A stretch of DNA of 64,000 bases from Ricinus communis (GCF_019578655.1 NC_063264.1:18588429-18652428), one strand, 5' to 3'. Positions 1 to 11,451 are shown, counted from the first letter of the stretch. Notes: generated by a model from the sequence alone, not told the origin. A program made the numbers and translations.

Positions 1-900
1 AGAAATCAATACTTGCTTATTAACCTTCACAACTCCACTATCATTCAATCATTGCAATTTGTAAGGCTTTGGATGCTTAATAGTATGTAAATTCAATTTT
101 TGAACAAGTACTAGCCACATTAGTATCACTACCATTATTCATAATAATGTTACGCAACTTATTAACAATTAAATAATGAGTATGAAACAAATCTTCACAT
201 TGCTCCCATGTTCATCATTTTTAACTTGCAAACTAAGTCTACATTTTACGATCAAAACATCCCCTTTAGCATATTCAACATCACTAACGTCCTCTAAAGG
301 TGGCATCTCATCCTCTATTCACTCTCACTTTCGACTACCCCATCTCTCATAATTATAACTCTTTTATTAGCACAATCACGTGCATAATGTCCAAGTCCTA
401 AGCACTTAAAACATTTTATCCCTCTAGTTTGATTCTTACCTTCACGCTTATTGCCTATATCTACTTTAGCTTTAGAATCATCAATTTTAGGCTTAACAGT
501 AGGCTCTTCATCCTTTTTACTCCAATTCGGTTTCCAAGAGAAGAAGTGGAACCCGAATAAGGCTTAGAATCATAGTTACTTATACTCTTGCGTTTGAGTT
601 GCCTCTCAATCTTCATGGCCACATGCACCATGTTCTTAATTTCTACATAAGGTTGCAACTCCACTAAGTCGGCTATGTTCTTGTTCAAGACATTCAAGAA
701 CCTTGCCATGGTAGCTTCTCATCCTCCACCACCTTAGCCATTATCATGGCTACTTCCATCTCTTTATGATACTCCTCTACACTCTTGGAACCTTGTGTCA
801 AGGTTTATAGTTTTTAGTTCAGCTCCTTATAATAGTGACTTGGGACAAATCGCTTCTTCATGATACGTTTCATCTCTACTCATGTATCAACGGGTTTATC
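1..900 (-). pseudogene. CRM-like Ty3/gypsy gag and protease relic
   Basis: Read on the minus strand this encodes the C-terminal part of a Gag capsid (FLNVLNKNIADLVELQPYVE at about 709-640) and then a CCHC zinc knuckle, CFKCLGLGHYARDC, at 413-372, which in this family binds the RNA genome. A retropepsin-like segment follows toward position 1, with NNGSDTNVAS where the family has DSGSCTNVAS, so the catalytic Asp is replaced. Frameshifts near 540 and 720 and stops break the frame. The segment is a close copy of 37066-37965, and both belong to one subfamily. It is cut at about 900 by a plus-strand R1k repeat. The CRM-like label comes from the Gag and integrase style of sibling pieces. It could belong to another chromovirus clade. 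Confidence 0.75.
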
Positions 901-1236
901 ATCAAGAAATCAAGTTATGGGATCTTTTAGGAACTATATAGACCTATGAAGACTCACGCTAGCAAACCTAGGCTTATTGCTCACGTCTTTTCTTTCTTTT
1001 GTGTTCTTTTTCTACTCTTGTATTTAAATCAATTCGATTTAATTCTCATGCTTAGCCATATGGAGAAGAATAAAAAAAGTGTGATTTCTTTCCCTATCGG
1101 ATTCATAATCCTACTTATGTTCTCATTCTATTCATTTTTTTGTGCCTCTCTTACTAATCTCTGTCTAGCGTTATGGTTTGGTTTTATTTGGTGAGCATAA
1201 ATATGAGAATATTGAGGGAAAGCGCATGGAAGCTGA
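901..1236 (+). repeat. R1k repeat fragment, left arm of an inverted pair
   Basis: Plus-strand fragment of the roughly 1-kb repeat named R1k here, tandem at 23111-26228. It covers the segment from the GAAATCAAGTTATGGG block to the GGTTTTATTTGG-GAGCATAA block. The same segment lies in opposite orientation at about 1440-1573 and 3050-3270, so the two form an inverted repeat whose right arm was later split by the LTR at 1574-3049. It has no convincing coding capacity; the short frames here are not conserved between copies. Confidence 0.75.
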
Positions 1237-1573
1237 TATGAACCAAACTAGCACAACAAATCTTGCGACAATAAGGAGTCTTGATGATGTGCCTAGAGGA
1301 AAAAGGGATGATGGAGACTCGAATTTAGGCATGCCTCGACTCTCAGCGTTTCCTCTTTCCTATAAAAGATTCATCCCCTATCATTCGGAGAATGATATCA
1401 ATACTCGATCAACTAATTTTCTTTCTTCACATTTGTCCAAGCATTGGATAGGTGTCTATGATTGCTGCTTCCGCGCACTTTAAGTCAATACTTGTGTTTA
1501 TGATCCCCAAATAAAACCAAACCATCATACTAGATATAGATTAGAAAGAGAAATGAGAATATAGGTAGGTTTT
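1237..1573 (-). repeat. LTR scrap joined to a minus-strand R1k fragment
   Basis: The first 50 or so bases (about 1238-1290) resemble the start of the CRM-like LTR at 6078 (shared ACTAGCACAAC and AAGGAGT-TTGATGATG blocks). The rest is R1k in minus orientation, including the CATTCGGAGAATGATATCAA block also seen at 4325. Positions 1569-1573 (GTTTT) are the left target-site duplication of the solo LTR. Confidence 0.65.
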
Positions 1574-3049
1574 TTATGAGCATAGTTTTACACATATTTG
1601 CTTGCATATTATTGCGTATGTTCTTAGCAATTATTGTGCTTTTATTCCCAAATCAACCGTGTTTTGTGTTCTTTTGCATTTCAGGAACATTTATAGGACC
1701 GTCATCGGTGTTTAAGCAATTATAGATCAATACGTGCGGAAACGGACGAGAATTCATCAATATCGAACAAGGGCTCGCAATGCATACATTGAGCATGGCC
1801 TGGACTCTGGCCATGCTCAACCATTGGATTTGATTCTTAAAATTTGCACTTTGGGCACGGTTTCCGTAGCCACCATAGCCTTCAGCACGGCCCGTGTTAG
1901 CCAACACGGGGAGCAACACGGCCCGTGGTGGCCAACATGGGGAGAAACACGGCCGTGGTGAAACCCTACTTGGTGAGATCCATAGTTTCAGCACGGCTTG
2001 AACACGGCCGTGCTGAGTTAAATATATAAGAAAAATGAATTTTTCTTAGAAAGGAGAGGGGGAAGAAGTGACATAGAGCCTGGCGGTTCGGTTCGGTTCT
2101 GCACGATTGAGTCGCAGAGAGAGTCATGGGGAGTAAGAATCCCGGAATCGCAAGGTTCCAAGTGCAAAACAGTAGTGGAAGCAATTCAAGAGGCAGTTTG
2201 GGAGATTAATCAAAGTGTAGATCTAGATTTGGAGCTGTTCATCCAATTCAAGAAAAAAGGGTGTACATGTTTTATTTTCATTATTCTTTCATTGTAATTG
2301 ATTTCCTAGATTTTTTAAACATGAACATGTTTAGCTAGACTGATTTAATCCATTGGGATTTCTTTACTATGTTGGCTTGATATTATATTGTTGGATTGTT
2401 TGGGTTAATTTTGTATTCTTCTTGTTTTCAGTATTAATAAGATAATGCATTATTCATGAGACATTGTGAATTGTGATGTTTAGATTGCTTTATGAGATTG
2501 AGAAATCCGTTTGGCAATTGGAATTTTGAATAGTAAGAACTGGTTAATAATCGCTTAGAGATAAGGATAATTAACTAGCCGGATTAAGAATTAACAAAGC
2601 TTAATAGAGACGGATTAAAGCTTAATGCTAATTTAAGAATCAATCATTAGGAAGAGATTCCAACTTTAGGTTATTAGGTTTAGAATTCTAGGTTATCGAG
2701 AGAGAAACCGAATTTCTAAGAATTCGCCCACGGTAGCATAATTAGACTCATCGATCCTTTATCTTTTGTTCGATTGCCAACTAGTTTAGATTCCCTTTGG
2801 GTTTGTCTTGTTGTCTTGATTATTTCATTTATCAATTACTCCTGCATCTCCCTCAGAACTTAGCTTGTAGTTAATAGTTAGTTTAGAATTTATTCATTAT
2901 CCATTTTAGGTTAATATAACAAAGAACAAAGGAGTAACTCTGGGCTTTCACTTTCCCGAGGAATACGACCTTGATACTCGCCATTAGTGCTAGACTGCAT
3001 CGATAGGTACACTGCCTTAGATACAGCTAACACGATTTAGCACCCATCA
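1574..3049 (+). mobile_element. Solo Athila-type LTR (family A) with 5-bp target duplication
   Basis: This 1476-bp LTR matches the 1490-bp minus-strand LTR at 13262-14751 along its length. Its end is CCATCA, as in the other Athila-type LTRs here, and its start is TTATGAG against TGATATG in the sister copy. GTTTT flanks it on both sides (1569-1573 and 3050-3054), and the R1k sequence continues directly outside, so this is one insertion reduced to a solo LTR by recombination between its two LTRs. U3 carries CACGGCC/GGCCGTG boxes at about 1858-2015, followed by a TATA-like AAATATATAAG at about 2020. The distal part (about 2880-3040) is the block most conserved between family members, with the 'aatacgaccttgatactcgcc' type of sequence. 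No internal sequence remains. Confidence 0.88.
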
Positions 3050-4496
3050 GTTTTTGATCCGATAAGGAAAGAAATCACAAGTTATTTTTCTATACGATTA
3101 AGCATAAGGATCAAATCAAATTGATTTAAACATAAAGGTAGACAAAGAATAGAAAAGAAAGGAAGGACGTGAGCGATAAGTCTACGTTCGCTAGCATGAG
3201 TGTTGATAAGTCCATAAAGTTTTTGAAAGAACCTATAACTTGATTTCCTACAAGGTAGAAAGTTGAAATAATATGCTCACTAGACTCGGGCATTTGGTTG
3301 CATGCAGTTTTTGTAGTGCGAAAGCCCTTATTCCATAAGAAGAAGAAACTAGAAGCTAAATATAAGAAAATAAATAAAGAAAGATGAATAAACTGAAGTC
3401 AAATCAAGAACTAGAGAGGAGTTGACTAGCCAACTACTCTCGTAGTCCTAAGTTTTATTAGCCAGCTTAACGAAAACAAAGGAAAATTCTAGTGAGCATA
3501 CCTAATAACACTCCGACCTAAATCACTTCATTGTATGCATCCCAAACATCAAAGTCTGCATATTCCTACATGGATTAATCGAAAGAAATATGATTTCTCC
3601 ATCACGTGTGTGGATTTGTGTCTCATCCTGCTTGATCATCAAGTCATGCTACAATGCCACTGATTAAGCTTGTCAATTATGTTCCCATGACTCTATAACA
3701 AAGATAAGGGAAAATCCATGTGGCCATACGTAATAATACTCTAGCGCAATTTGCTTCATTATACGCCTTCCAAGCATCAAAACGCATGCATTCCCACCTG
3801 TATTAATCGAAAGCAATATGATTTCTCCGTTATGCATGTGGATTTGCATCTCATACTGGTTGATTATCAAGTCACGCCCCAATACCACAGGTCAAGCTTC
3901 TTAATTGTGTTCCCATGATTCCTTAATGAAAGCAAGAGAAAATTCGAGTGGACATACCAAATAACAGTCCAACAATTATAGGCCTACCTTACTTTATTAT
4001 ATGTGTCCCAAATATCAAAAGGCTCCATTCTCGCTTGTATTATGCTTGGATTAATTTAAAAAAAACATGATTTCTCCTTTATGCCCATGAATTTATGTCT
4101 CCTCCTGCTTTATCCTCACGCTAAGCCCCAATGCCGCTGGTCAAGCTTATCAATTGCGCTACCATAATTTTTTCCCGCCAATCCTTCGGTCATCAAGAGT
4201 CCTCATGCTTAGAGGAACAAGGAATGATGGAGACCCCAATGCTGCAAATCTTGAATTAGAATATTTGGGCATATACTTTGATTCTCGGTGTTCCCTCTTT
4301 CCTCCAAAAGATTCATCCGTGATCATTCGGAGAATGATATCAATACCCAATCAACTAATTTTATTTCTTCGCATTTGTTCAAGCATTGGATCAATGCCTA
4401 TTATTGCCACTTTCATGCACTTTTACTCAACACTCATGTTTATGCTTTTCAAATAAAACTAAACCATTATACTACATAGAGATTAGAAAGAGAGGC
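3050..4496 (-). repeat. R1k repeat, minus orientation, right arm
   Basis: Continuation of the R1k unit after the solo LTR. In reverse complement it matches the units at 23111-26228, including the TCTCTAGTTCTTGATTTGACTT block (about 3385-3425) and the AAACCAAACCATCATACTAGA-type edge near 4460-4490. It contains the triplicated sub-block at 3465-4160. Short frames at 4154-4480 are repeat sequence, not genes. Confidence 0.75.
3465..4160 (-). repeat. Three tandem sub-units of about 227-240 bp inside R1k
   Basis: Three consecutive blocks, about 3465-3691, 3692-3920 and 3921-4160, each run from an 'acaaaggaaaattc-agtg' start through ATGATTTCTCC to a 'tcaagctt-tcaattg-gttcccatgatt' end. Elsewhere in the window R1k has this block once per unit. 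The three copies have diverged clearly from one another, so the triplication is not recent. Confidence 0.7.
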
Positions 4497-6057
4497 ACAA
4501 ACCATCATATTAGATTGGAATTTAAGGAGCATTAAACTTAAGATACCTCATTTTCAAGGTAAATTAGATTTAAAGGCTCATTTACAATGGGAAAAGAAAG
4601 TGGAACTCATATTTGATTGTCATCAATTTAGCAAGGAGAAGAACTTTAAGCTAGCGGTTATCCAATTTTTGGATTATGCCATAGCTTGGTGGCATCAAAT
4701 GATAACTACTAGGAGGAGAAATTTGCAATACTATTGATACTTGGTATGACCTTAAAACACTCATGAGAAAAAGATTTTTACCTAAGCATTACCAAAGGGA
4801 GCTTGTTCAAAGACTTCAAGTTCTCAAATAAGGTAGTAAGGGTGTTGAAGACTACTAGAAGGAGATGGAAATGATAATGAAGAGAGTCAACATAGATGAG
4901 GACATGGAGGCTGCCGTGGCAAATTTCTTGTCTGTTTGAACAAGGAGATAGCTGACCGTGTGATTTTGCAACCTTATGTGGAGTTAGAGGAGATGGTACA
5001 CATTGTCATTAAAGTGGAAAAATAACTCGAAGGAAGAGCGACAGCAAGATATGTTCCTAAACCTTATTCAAACTCTAATTCTTCTTGGAAAAGGGATGGA
5101 AAGATATTTTAAGAGTGGAAATAAGGCTACCTATAATGTTACAAAAGGCAAGGTAGATTTGGTTTCTAAAGGAAAATCTGAGACTGAAGAGCCTAAAGGG
5201 AGAAATAGAAACATTAAGTGTTGGAAATGTCAAGGAGTAGGTCATATTAGTAAGGAGTGCCATAATAGGAGGACTATGACCATACGAAATGGTGAGGTAG
5301 TGACGGATGACGAAGAGGGCGACAATGAGAATAGTAGTAATGATGAGATGCCCGAATTAGAGAGTGCTAGTAAGGGGAGTATTGAGGAACCAATTAAGGG
5401 TGATTTGTTGATTACAAGGCATCCTCTTAATACTCAATCGAAAGAGGATTGCCATGAGAAGCAACGAGACAAATTGTTCCATATAAGGTGCCATCTTCAA
5501 GGAAAGGCATGTAGTGTCATTGTTGATAGTGGAGGTTGCACTAATGTAGTGAGCACATTCTTGATTGATACGTTGGGGTTCTCTACTATACCATACCCAC
5601 GGCCTTATAAACTTCAGTTGCTTAATGATTGCAGTGAGGTTAAGGTAGACCAGTAAGCAATTATTTCCGTTTCAATTGGTAAATATCATGATGAGGTGTT
5701 GTGCGATGCCATAGAGGAGTTACAATGCTTTATTGAAGTCAATGAAGATTCTAAGGGCATGATGAATGAAGATGGTAAGAAAGATAATAATTTGCAACTT
5801 TTGAGTGAAATCCAAGATGAAAAGATCATTGTTGAAGATGAAGAGAAAGTTGAGGTGGTGAAGAATGAAGATGTTTTGCTTGATGCCATTGAGCCAATTG
5901 AACATGTTGAGTTTATTAGCATTAAAAGTGTTATTTATTCTAAAGTTCCTCTAATAACTTTTGTGAAAGATTTGCAGGTTGATAATGAGTTAGTATTCTC
6001 CTAAGAGATTATAAGTTTCCTTATTCCACAATATTCGGGCAAGATTCGAGGATGAAT
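4497..6057 (+). pseudogene. CRM-like Ty3/gypsy gag-protease relic
   Basis: Gag starts near 4530, with capsid motifs around 4600-4690 (QWEKKVELIFDCHQ, then LDYAIAWWHQM). A frameshifted tail runs to 5060. The long open stretch 5003-5656 holds the zinc knuckle CWKCQGVGHISKEC at about 5218-5259 and a retropepsin core VIVDSGGCTNVVS at about 5518-5556, where the catalytic DSG is kept. A Lys/Glu/Asp-rich region (5696-6004) follows and ends at the pol tail. The reverse transcriptase, RNase H and integrase expected between protease and tail are missing, so this is an internal-deletion derivative. It lies directly upstream of a polypurine tract and LTR (6078). The protease here is better preserved than in the minus-strand copies at 1-900 and 36.6-38.0 kb. 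Confidence 0.78.
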
Positions 6058-6077
6058 CTTTTCAAAGAAAGGGGGAA

Positions 6078-7077
6078 TGTTACAAACTAAACTAGCACAA
6101 CCAATCCTTCTCTAATAAGGAGTTTTGATGATGCAAATCCTACTAGCTCAAGAAATCCTAATCCAATAAGGAGTCCTGACTCAACTAGGAATCTGAATCC
6201 TGCAAGGAGTCTTTATGATATTAGGAGTTCAAGCAACGAAAGGAATCTTAATTAAACTAGGAGTCCTAGTTCGATTTAAATTACAAGTCAATGACCTTAT
6301 CCAATACATTTGGGCTAAGAACACATCAAGACTTAAAGAATTAGATTTAAGTTCAAGGCTCACTGATACGGATGGGCTAGCATAAGAAAAGCTTGAAGAT
6401 GATGGGCTTGATGAGGAGCACGTAAGGAAAGCTAAGGATGCTAAAGATGGCAAAGCTTGCCACAAGGCCTAATACCAAGGTCTAGAGCCAAGAGTTTATG
6501 ACAAGCCTTAAATGGTTATATACAAGATTGGGCTAGGAAGGAGAATCCATTTGAAGGCCCAAGATCCACAACTATTAAGGAGCATCAAGATTGGGCTTTA
6601 TTCAATATATTGGAGGTTCAAGCACATGAAGAACCAATTAAGGCCAAAATATGCTTGTAGGTCTTGGTTTAGTTTTATTCTTAAACATTAAGTTTACTTA
6701 GGGCATAATAGTCTTTTTCCTATTAGTTGTCCTCTAGGGTTTGTTTCAAGTCTATTTAATTTGAATCAAGGCATATATTACATTAAGTTTTGATTATTAA
6801 TGATATTTCATTATTCTAGCAACCTTTAGTTGAATTCTTGTATTCTTATTGAATGCATTTAACACTTATCAAAGATTTGATCTATCTTTATGATGTGCTA
6901 GGATTAGGGTTTAAAGGACTTAGTTTTCTTTAGGTTCTAATTCTATTTATCAACTTTATAATATGGTCTAGAGTGATCCTAGGATTTGATTCAATTTGTT
7001 AGTGGATTTCTAGGTTAGTGATATACGGATTCCTAACTATTAGAGTTCGTATATTCTATTCATAAAGGCTCTTCACA
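6078..7077 (+). mobile_element. LTR of CRM-like gypsy element (TG...CA, about 1 kb)
   Basis: It starts TGTTACAAAC right after the purine tract CAAAGAAAGGGGGAA (6063-6077) and ends near TTCACA. The end was set by the copy at 26229-26963, where a tRNA-Met-type PBS follows. U3 holds short repeated CTAGGAGTCCT-like units (6110-6280) and a degenerate coding stretch at 6350-6660, the same one that is open at 26209-26547 with GPITRSRAKKLQ. In some CRM chromoviruses the end of pol runs into the 3' LTR, which would explain coding sequence inside an LTR. Boundaries are inferred from termini, not from a target duplication. Confidence 0.62.
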
Positions 7078-7700
7078 CTTATTAATATGATTCAGTTTAT
7101 TGGGCTTGAATGAACTTAATTGGGCTTAAAAAGACTAAAGAAGCTAAATTGGAGCATATGAAGACTTTGAGCCTAACTTGGCTTATGTTGTGAGACCCAT
7201 CTATATGACTTGTATAAATTAGGATTTTATGACTTATTATAGGTGGCCACATATGTATTTTAACCTAATTAGGACTTTGTTTAATTTATCTCTTTTAGTT
7301 ATGAAGGTTATCTTGAATCCTATATGAGATGTAAATCATTATTAATTAAGATTTAGGGTTTTCTAAGGCCTGTATAAGGCTAGTACCAATTTTGAATCAA
7401 GTTGAAGTTGAATTTAATTGATAATTAGTTATCAAATCTTAAAGTTGTTTGCTTTGTCTTTATGTTCTTGTGTAGAATGCATGCTTAAGAAACATTCAAG
7501 TAGATTGATGATCCTTTTGTGGAGTGTTTCAAAATTGGGATTCATGAACAAGTTTTCTAAAATCTAATTCCTGATCATCTTTCTAAGAAATCTATTTTCT
7601 AATCTTTCTTAGTGGTTAAATCGAATTGGTTCTTGGGGTTTTCATGTTAATGTGTTGGGGGTCCGCAATTCAAAAGGAGTTCTCAAGCTCATTCATGGAG
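7078..7700 (+). repeat. Second gypsy-type LTR fragment (family E)
   Basis: Noncoding AT-rich DNA. It shares an 'aaggcctgtataaggctagtac' type segment near 7358-7385 with 34440-34465, and both continue into similar AT-rich sequence, as in the R/U5 part of one LTR family. No coding region is recognisable. Confidence 0.4.
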
Positions 7701-7710
7701 GTTCCATATC

Positions 7711-7832
7711 AAGTTGACTAGTTAACAACTCTCGTAGTCCTAAATCTTATGAGCTAGCTTAACAAAAAGAAGGGAAATTTTGCATGGGCCTGCCTAATAA
7801 CACTAGCTAAAATTACTTCGTCATGCCTGTGA
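7711..7832 (-). repeat. Short R1k fragment, minus orientation
   Basis: About 120 bp matching the AACTCTCGTAGTCCTAAAT block, followed by 'gagc-agcttaac', of R1k at 3436-3560, in the same minus orientation. It sits between LTR scrap and the reverse transcriptase relic that follows. Confidence 0.6.
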
Positions 7833-7849
7833 TTGGGGGGAAAAGAAAC

Positions 7850-8965
7850 AAGTGAGCTTTTATGCAAAAGAGGGTAATGTTAAGAGAGCTTTTTTTCTAA
7901 CATGCCTATTATTGTACTTTTGTACAAAGAGGCATGTTTTACTACTAACAACCTTGGCAACTCTTTGCCTAGTGTTTTTGTTTCTCTTTTGAAGGAATAT
8001 GAAGATCTATTTTCTGAGAAAGTTCTAAAAGGTTTACCACCTTTAAGAGGGATTGAGCACCAAATTGACTTCAATTTGAGTTTGCAAAATCCGTAAATAA
8101 AATAACTTTAAAGTATCAACATCCTATTCCTTGTTTAGATGACTTACTTGATGAGTTGCATGGTGCACATATACTTTCTAAGATTGATCTTAAGTGTGGT
8201 TATCGCCAAATTAGGATGAAAGAGGGTGATGAATGGAAAACCGCTTTTAAAACAAAATATGGTTTATATGAATGGTTAATTATACCTTTTGGATTAACTA
8301 ATGCACCTAGTACTTTCATGAGATTAATGAACCATGTTTTGCTTGTATTCTTAGGAAAGTGTGTTGTCTATTTTGATGATATACTTGTGTATAGTAAGTC
8401 ATTAAATGAATATATTGAGCATATGTGCGTTTAGTACTTGATGTTTTGCATAAGGAAAAGTTTCTTGCCAACTTTAAGAAATGTTCTTTTTGCACGAGCA
8501 AACTTGTTTTCTTAAGGTTTATGGTTAGCGCACAAGGCATTATAATATATGAAGAGAAGGTTAAGGCAATTAAGGAGTTGCATACAACTAAGTCAATTGG
8601 AGATGTTCGCTCCTTTCATGGTTTGGCAAGCTTTTATAGAAACTTTGTTCGTGATTTTAGCACTATTGCTGCACTATTAACCGAAGTAATCAAGAATAGT
8701 GTGGGATTTAAGTGGGGAGATGCTTAAGAGAAAGCGTTTAACAGGCTTAAAGATAAGTTGATTTCTGCCCCTTTACTTTCTTTGCCCAACTTTTCTAATA
8801 CCTTTGAAATGGATTATGATGCTTCAGGTTTGGGGATTGGAGCCGTTCTTATGCAAGAAGGAAAGCCAATTGCCTACTTTAGTAAAAAGCTAAACGGGGC
8901 ACCCTTGAGGTATCCAACTTATGATAAGGAGACGTATATAATAGTGAGAGCTTTGCAAACATGGC
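7850..8965 (+). pseudogene. CRM-like Ty3/gypsy reverse transcriptase-RNase H relic
   Basis: Protease-RT linker and RT start at 7902-8096 ([27 protein letters not shown]), then a change of frame into [19 protein letters not shown] (about 8100) and the palm domain 8156-8434 ([33 protein letters not shown]). The catalytic YFDDILVYS is intact at about 8370-8396. Thumb and connection run 8425-8727, then RNase H with [15 protein letters not shown] at about 8815. About 60 residues of the RT fingers (the NRPAY...VDCRAINN region of relatives) are missing at about 8096. The frame ends at about 8965 within ALQTW, where a minus-strand PBS and LTR begin. Integrase of the same family lies beyond that LTR but on the opposite strand. 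Confidence 0.85.
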
Positions 8966-8972
8966 GAAGCAA

Positions 8973-9726
8973 GCTCTAACACCAAATGATAGGAAATCAT
9001 CATCTCAGCAACCGTACACCCTAATAATTATTTAGTTATGATACATATGGAATACTTGAAAATATCCTCCAATCAAGATGATTCTGAAACCCAAGGATCT
9101 CCTCAAGTGAAGTTAGGGAAAACTAGTTCTAACAAACTCTAATGCCACAAACCAAGTATAACTTGATAAGTTAAGAATCGAACACAAGATTTTGGTTAGA
9201 CAATGCCATAAACTAAAAATAGTTTGATAAGTTCAAAGTTCATGCAATAACTTAAGAAAAAACACTCACAAAGAGCAAATAAAGATTATAATTCATCAAA
9301 TTGATCTTAATAAATGAATTTGCCTTTGATATTTATAGCCAAAACAAGACAAAGAACCCTATATGAATGTCTTTTGAGCTTTCCCACATTTTCCGCATTA
9401 AAACTCATTAAAAGTGGTTGTTTTTACATTGATGGTACTTATTTTGTAAATTAGTACTCATTTTGTAAATCCCAAATGACAAATAATAATATGCATCCAT
9501 TTTTTTAACTCTAAATTATAACTAATCATGTGCATCCATTGTGTAACTCCAAATGATAACTAATCACACCCTAACTTAAGAAAACCTAATAAAAATGAAA
9601 ATAAACAGGCTTCAAAAGAATTATATTAGACCTTTGAGTTCAACCTAAACTTATTGCACTAAATTTATGATTTTGGTCCCTTTTTGCAATCCTAAGCCTT
9701 AGGCTGACCCTTGTTGTGTTTGAACA
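8973..9726 (-). mobile_element. Minus-strand LTR with tRNA-Met-like primer site
   Basis: In reverse complement, sequence ending CCTATCA (8987) is followed by TGGTGTTAGAGC (8984-8973), close to the tRNA-iMet PBS TGGTATCAGAGC. The body, about 740 bp to TGTTCA at 9726, carries GGCTATAAATATC as a TATA-like signal near 9335. It fits a Ty1/copia or Ty3/gypsy 5' LTR with the internal region lost. Only one LTR is present, and the outer edge is placed by the TG end. Confidence 0.5.
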
Positions 9727-9740
9727 CTCCAAGTATCTTT

Positions 9741-10951
9741 AATTAGGCCAAATAACGCTTCTGGCATCCTTTTGGACTTGGAAAACTTAAAGGTTCATTT
9801 ATAGTTCTTGTCTTTGTTGCAACATTCCCTCTTTCATCATAAGGTTTCATCCTCGAATCAGCCTCATTGTCAACTTCATCACCTACATTAAATAAAGAAA
9901 GATCAACAACATTGAAAGAAGCACTCGCATTGCCATACTCACTTGGCAAATCTAGCTTGTAGGTATTATCATTAATTCTTTCAAGGATTTGGAATGGCCC
10001 ATCCCCTCTTGTCATTAACTTAGACTTCCTTTGGCTTGGAAATCTTTCGTCCCTCAAATGCACCCAAATCCAATCACCCGACTCAAATACAACTCTCTTT
10101 CTCCCCTTGTTATGTTGCTTTTCATATTGTTGATTTCTTTTCTCTATTTGAGCATGCACCTTCTCATGTAAGCTTTTAACAAATTCAAATTTTCTCGCTA
10201 TTTCAAAATTAGCCTTATCAATGGATAATGGCAGTAAAACTATAGGAGTTAATGAATTGAACCCAAATACACTCTTAAAAGGTGAATAATTTATTATAGA
10301 ATAAATACTCCTATTTATGCAAACTCAACATGTGGCAAACATTCTTCCCAATACTTCAAATTTTTTTGAATTATTGCCATTAATACTTGTGAGAGAGTTC
10401 TATTAACCACCTCTGTTTTTCTATCCGTTTGTGGATGACAAATTTGTTGAGAATAGAAGCTTTTTTCCCAATTTTCCCCAAAGTGTCTTCCAAAAGTGGC
10501 TAAGGAGTTTGACATCTCTATCACTAACAATTGTCCTTGGAACTCCATGCAATCTAACAATTTCTTTGAAGAACAACCTCACAATATGAGTTGCATCATC
10601 TATCTTGTAGCATTCAATGAAATGTGAAATTTTGCTAAACCTATCAACAACAACAAAAATAGAATCTTCCCTCCTCTTGACCTAGGTAATCCTAAAACAA
10701 AGTCCATAGAAATGCCTACCCAAGGTTCATTAGGTATGGAAAGTGGAGTATACAACCCATGAGGCATCACTTTAGTCCATTGAAATGCCTACCTAAGTGA
10801 TGCATCTCTCACATATTTTTTCAACATCTATTTTCATTTATGGCCAAAAGAAATGCTTACTTTAAACAGCTAAAGTCTTTCTCACTCCAAAATGTCCCAT
10901 CAAACCCCTACCATGTGCCTCCCTCACAAGCAACTCTCTTAAAGAATATTG
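9741..10951 (-). pseudogene. CRM-like Ty3/gypsy integrase relic
   Basis: Reading down from 10951: the zinc-binding N-terminus ([20 protein letters not shown], about 10949-10880), then the core domain with WVDI-type sequence near 10720 and [17 protein letters not shown] (about 10430-10380). The C-terminal open frame 10159-9743 contains SGDWIWVHLRDERFPSQ and RGDGPFQILERINDNTYKLD, the usual C-terminal core-binding region of this family, and a short tail. Frameshifts break the core between 10560 and 10840. Upstream sequence is hidden by the N run. The protein would insert cDNA into chromatin, but this copy cannot be functional. Confidence 0.85.
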
Positions 10952-11451
10952 NNNNNNNNNNNNNNNNNNNNNNNNNNNNNNNNNNNNNNNNNNNNNNNNN
11001 NNNNNNNNNNNNNNNNNNNNNNNNNNNNNNNNNNNNNNNNNNNNNNNNNNNNNNNNNNNNNNNNNNNNNNNNNNNNNNNNNNNNNNNNNNNNNNNNNNNN
11101 NNNNNNNNNNNNNNNNNNNNNNNNNNNNNNNNNNNNNNNNNNNNNNNNNNNNNNNNNNNNNNNNNNNNNNNNNNNNNNNNNNNNNNNNNNNNNNNNNNNN
11201 NNNNNNNNNNNNNNNNNNNNNNNNNNNNNNNNNNNNNNNNNNNNNNNNNNNNNNNNNNNNNNNNNNNNNNNNNNNNNNNNNNNNNNNNNNNNNNNNNNNN
11301 NNNNNNNNNNNNNNNNNNNNNNNNNNNNNNNNNNNNNNNNNNNNNNNNNNNNNNNNNNNNNNNNNNNNNNNNNNNNNNNNNNNNNNNNNNNNNNNNNNNN
11401 NNNNNNNNNNNNNNNNNNNNNNNNNNNNNNNNNNNNNNNNNNNNNNNNNNN
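10952..11451. other. Assembly gap (500 N)
   Basis: Exactly 500 N bases, which suggests a placeholder length rather than a measured one. It separates the integrase relic from the 3' part of an Athila-like element. Apparent reading frames across it have no meaning. Confidence 0.99.

Noticed and set aside
1734..1961. Possible small protein overlapping minus-strand frame 1653-1994
   Set aside because: Lies inside the solo LTR at the GGCCGTG boxes; the sister LTR at 13262-14751 does not keep either frame.
4154..4480. Frames of 60-100 codons on both strands
   Set aside because: Part of the R1k repeat. Other units have stops and shifts at these places.
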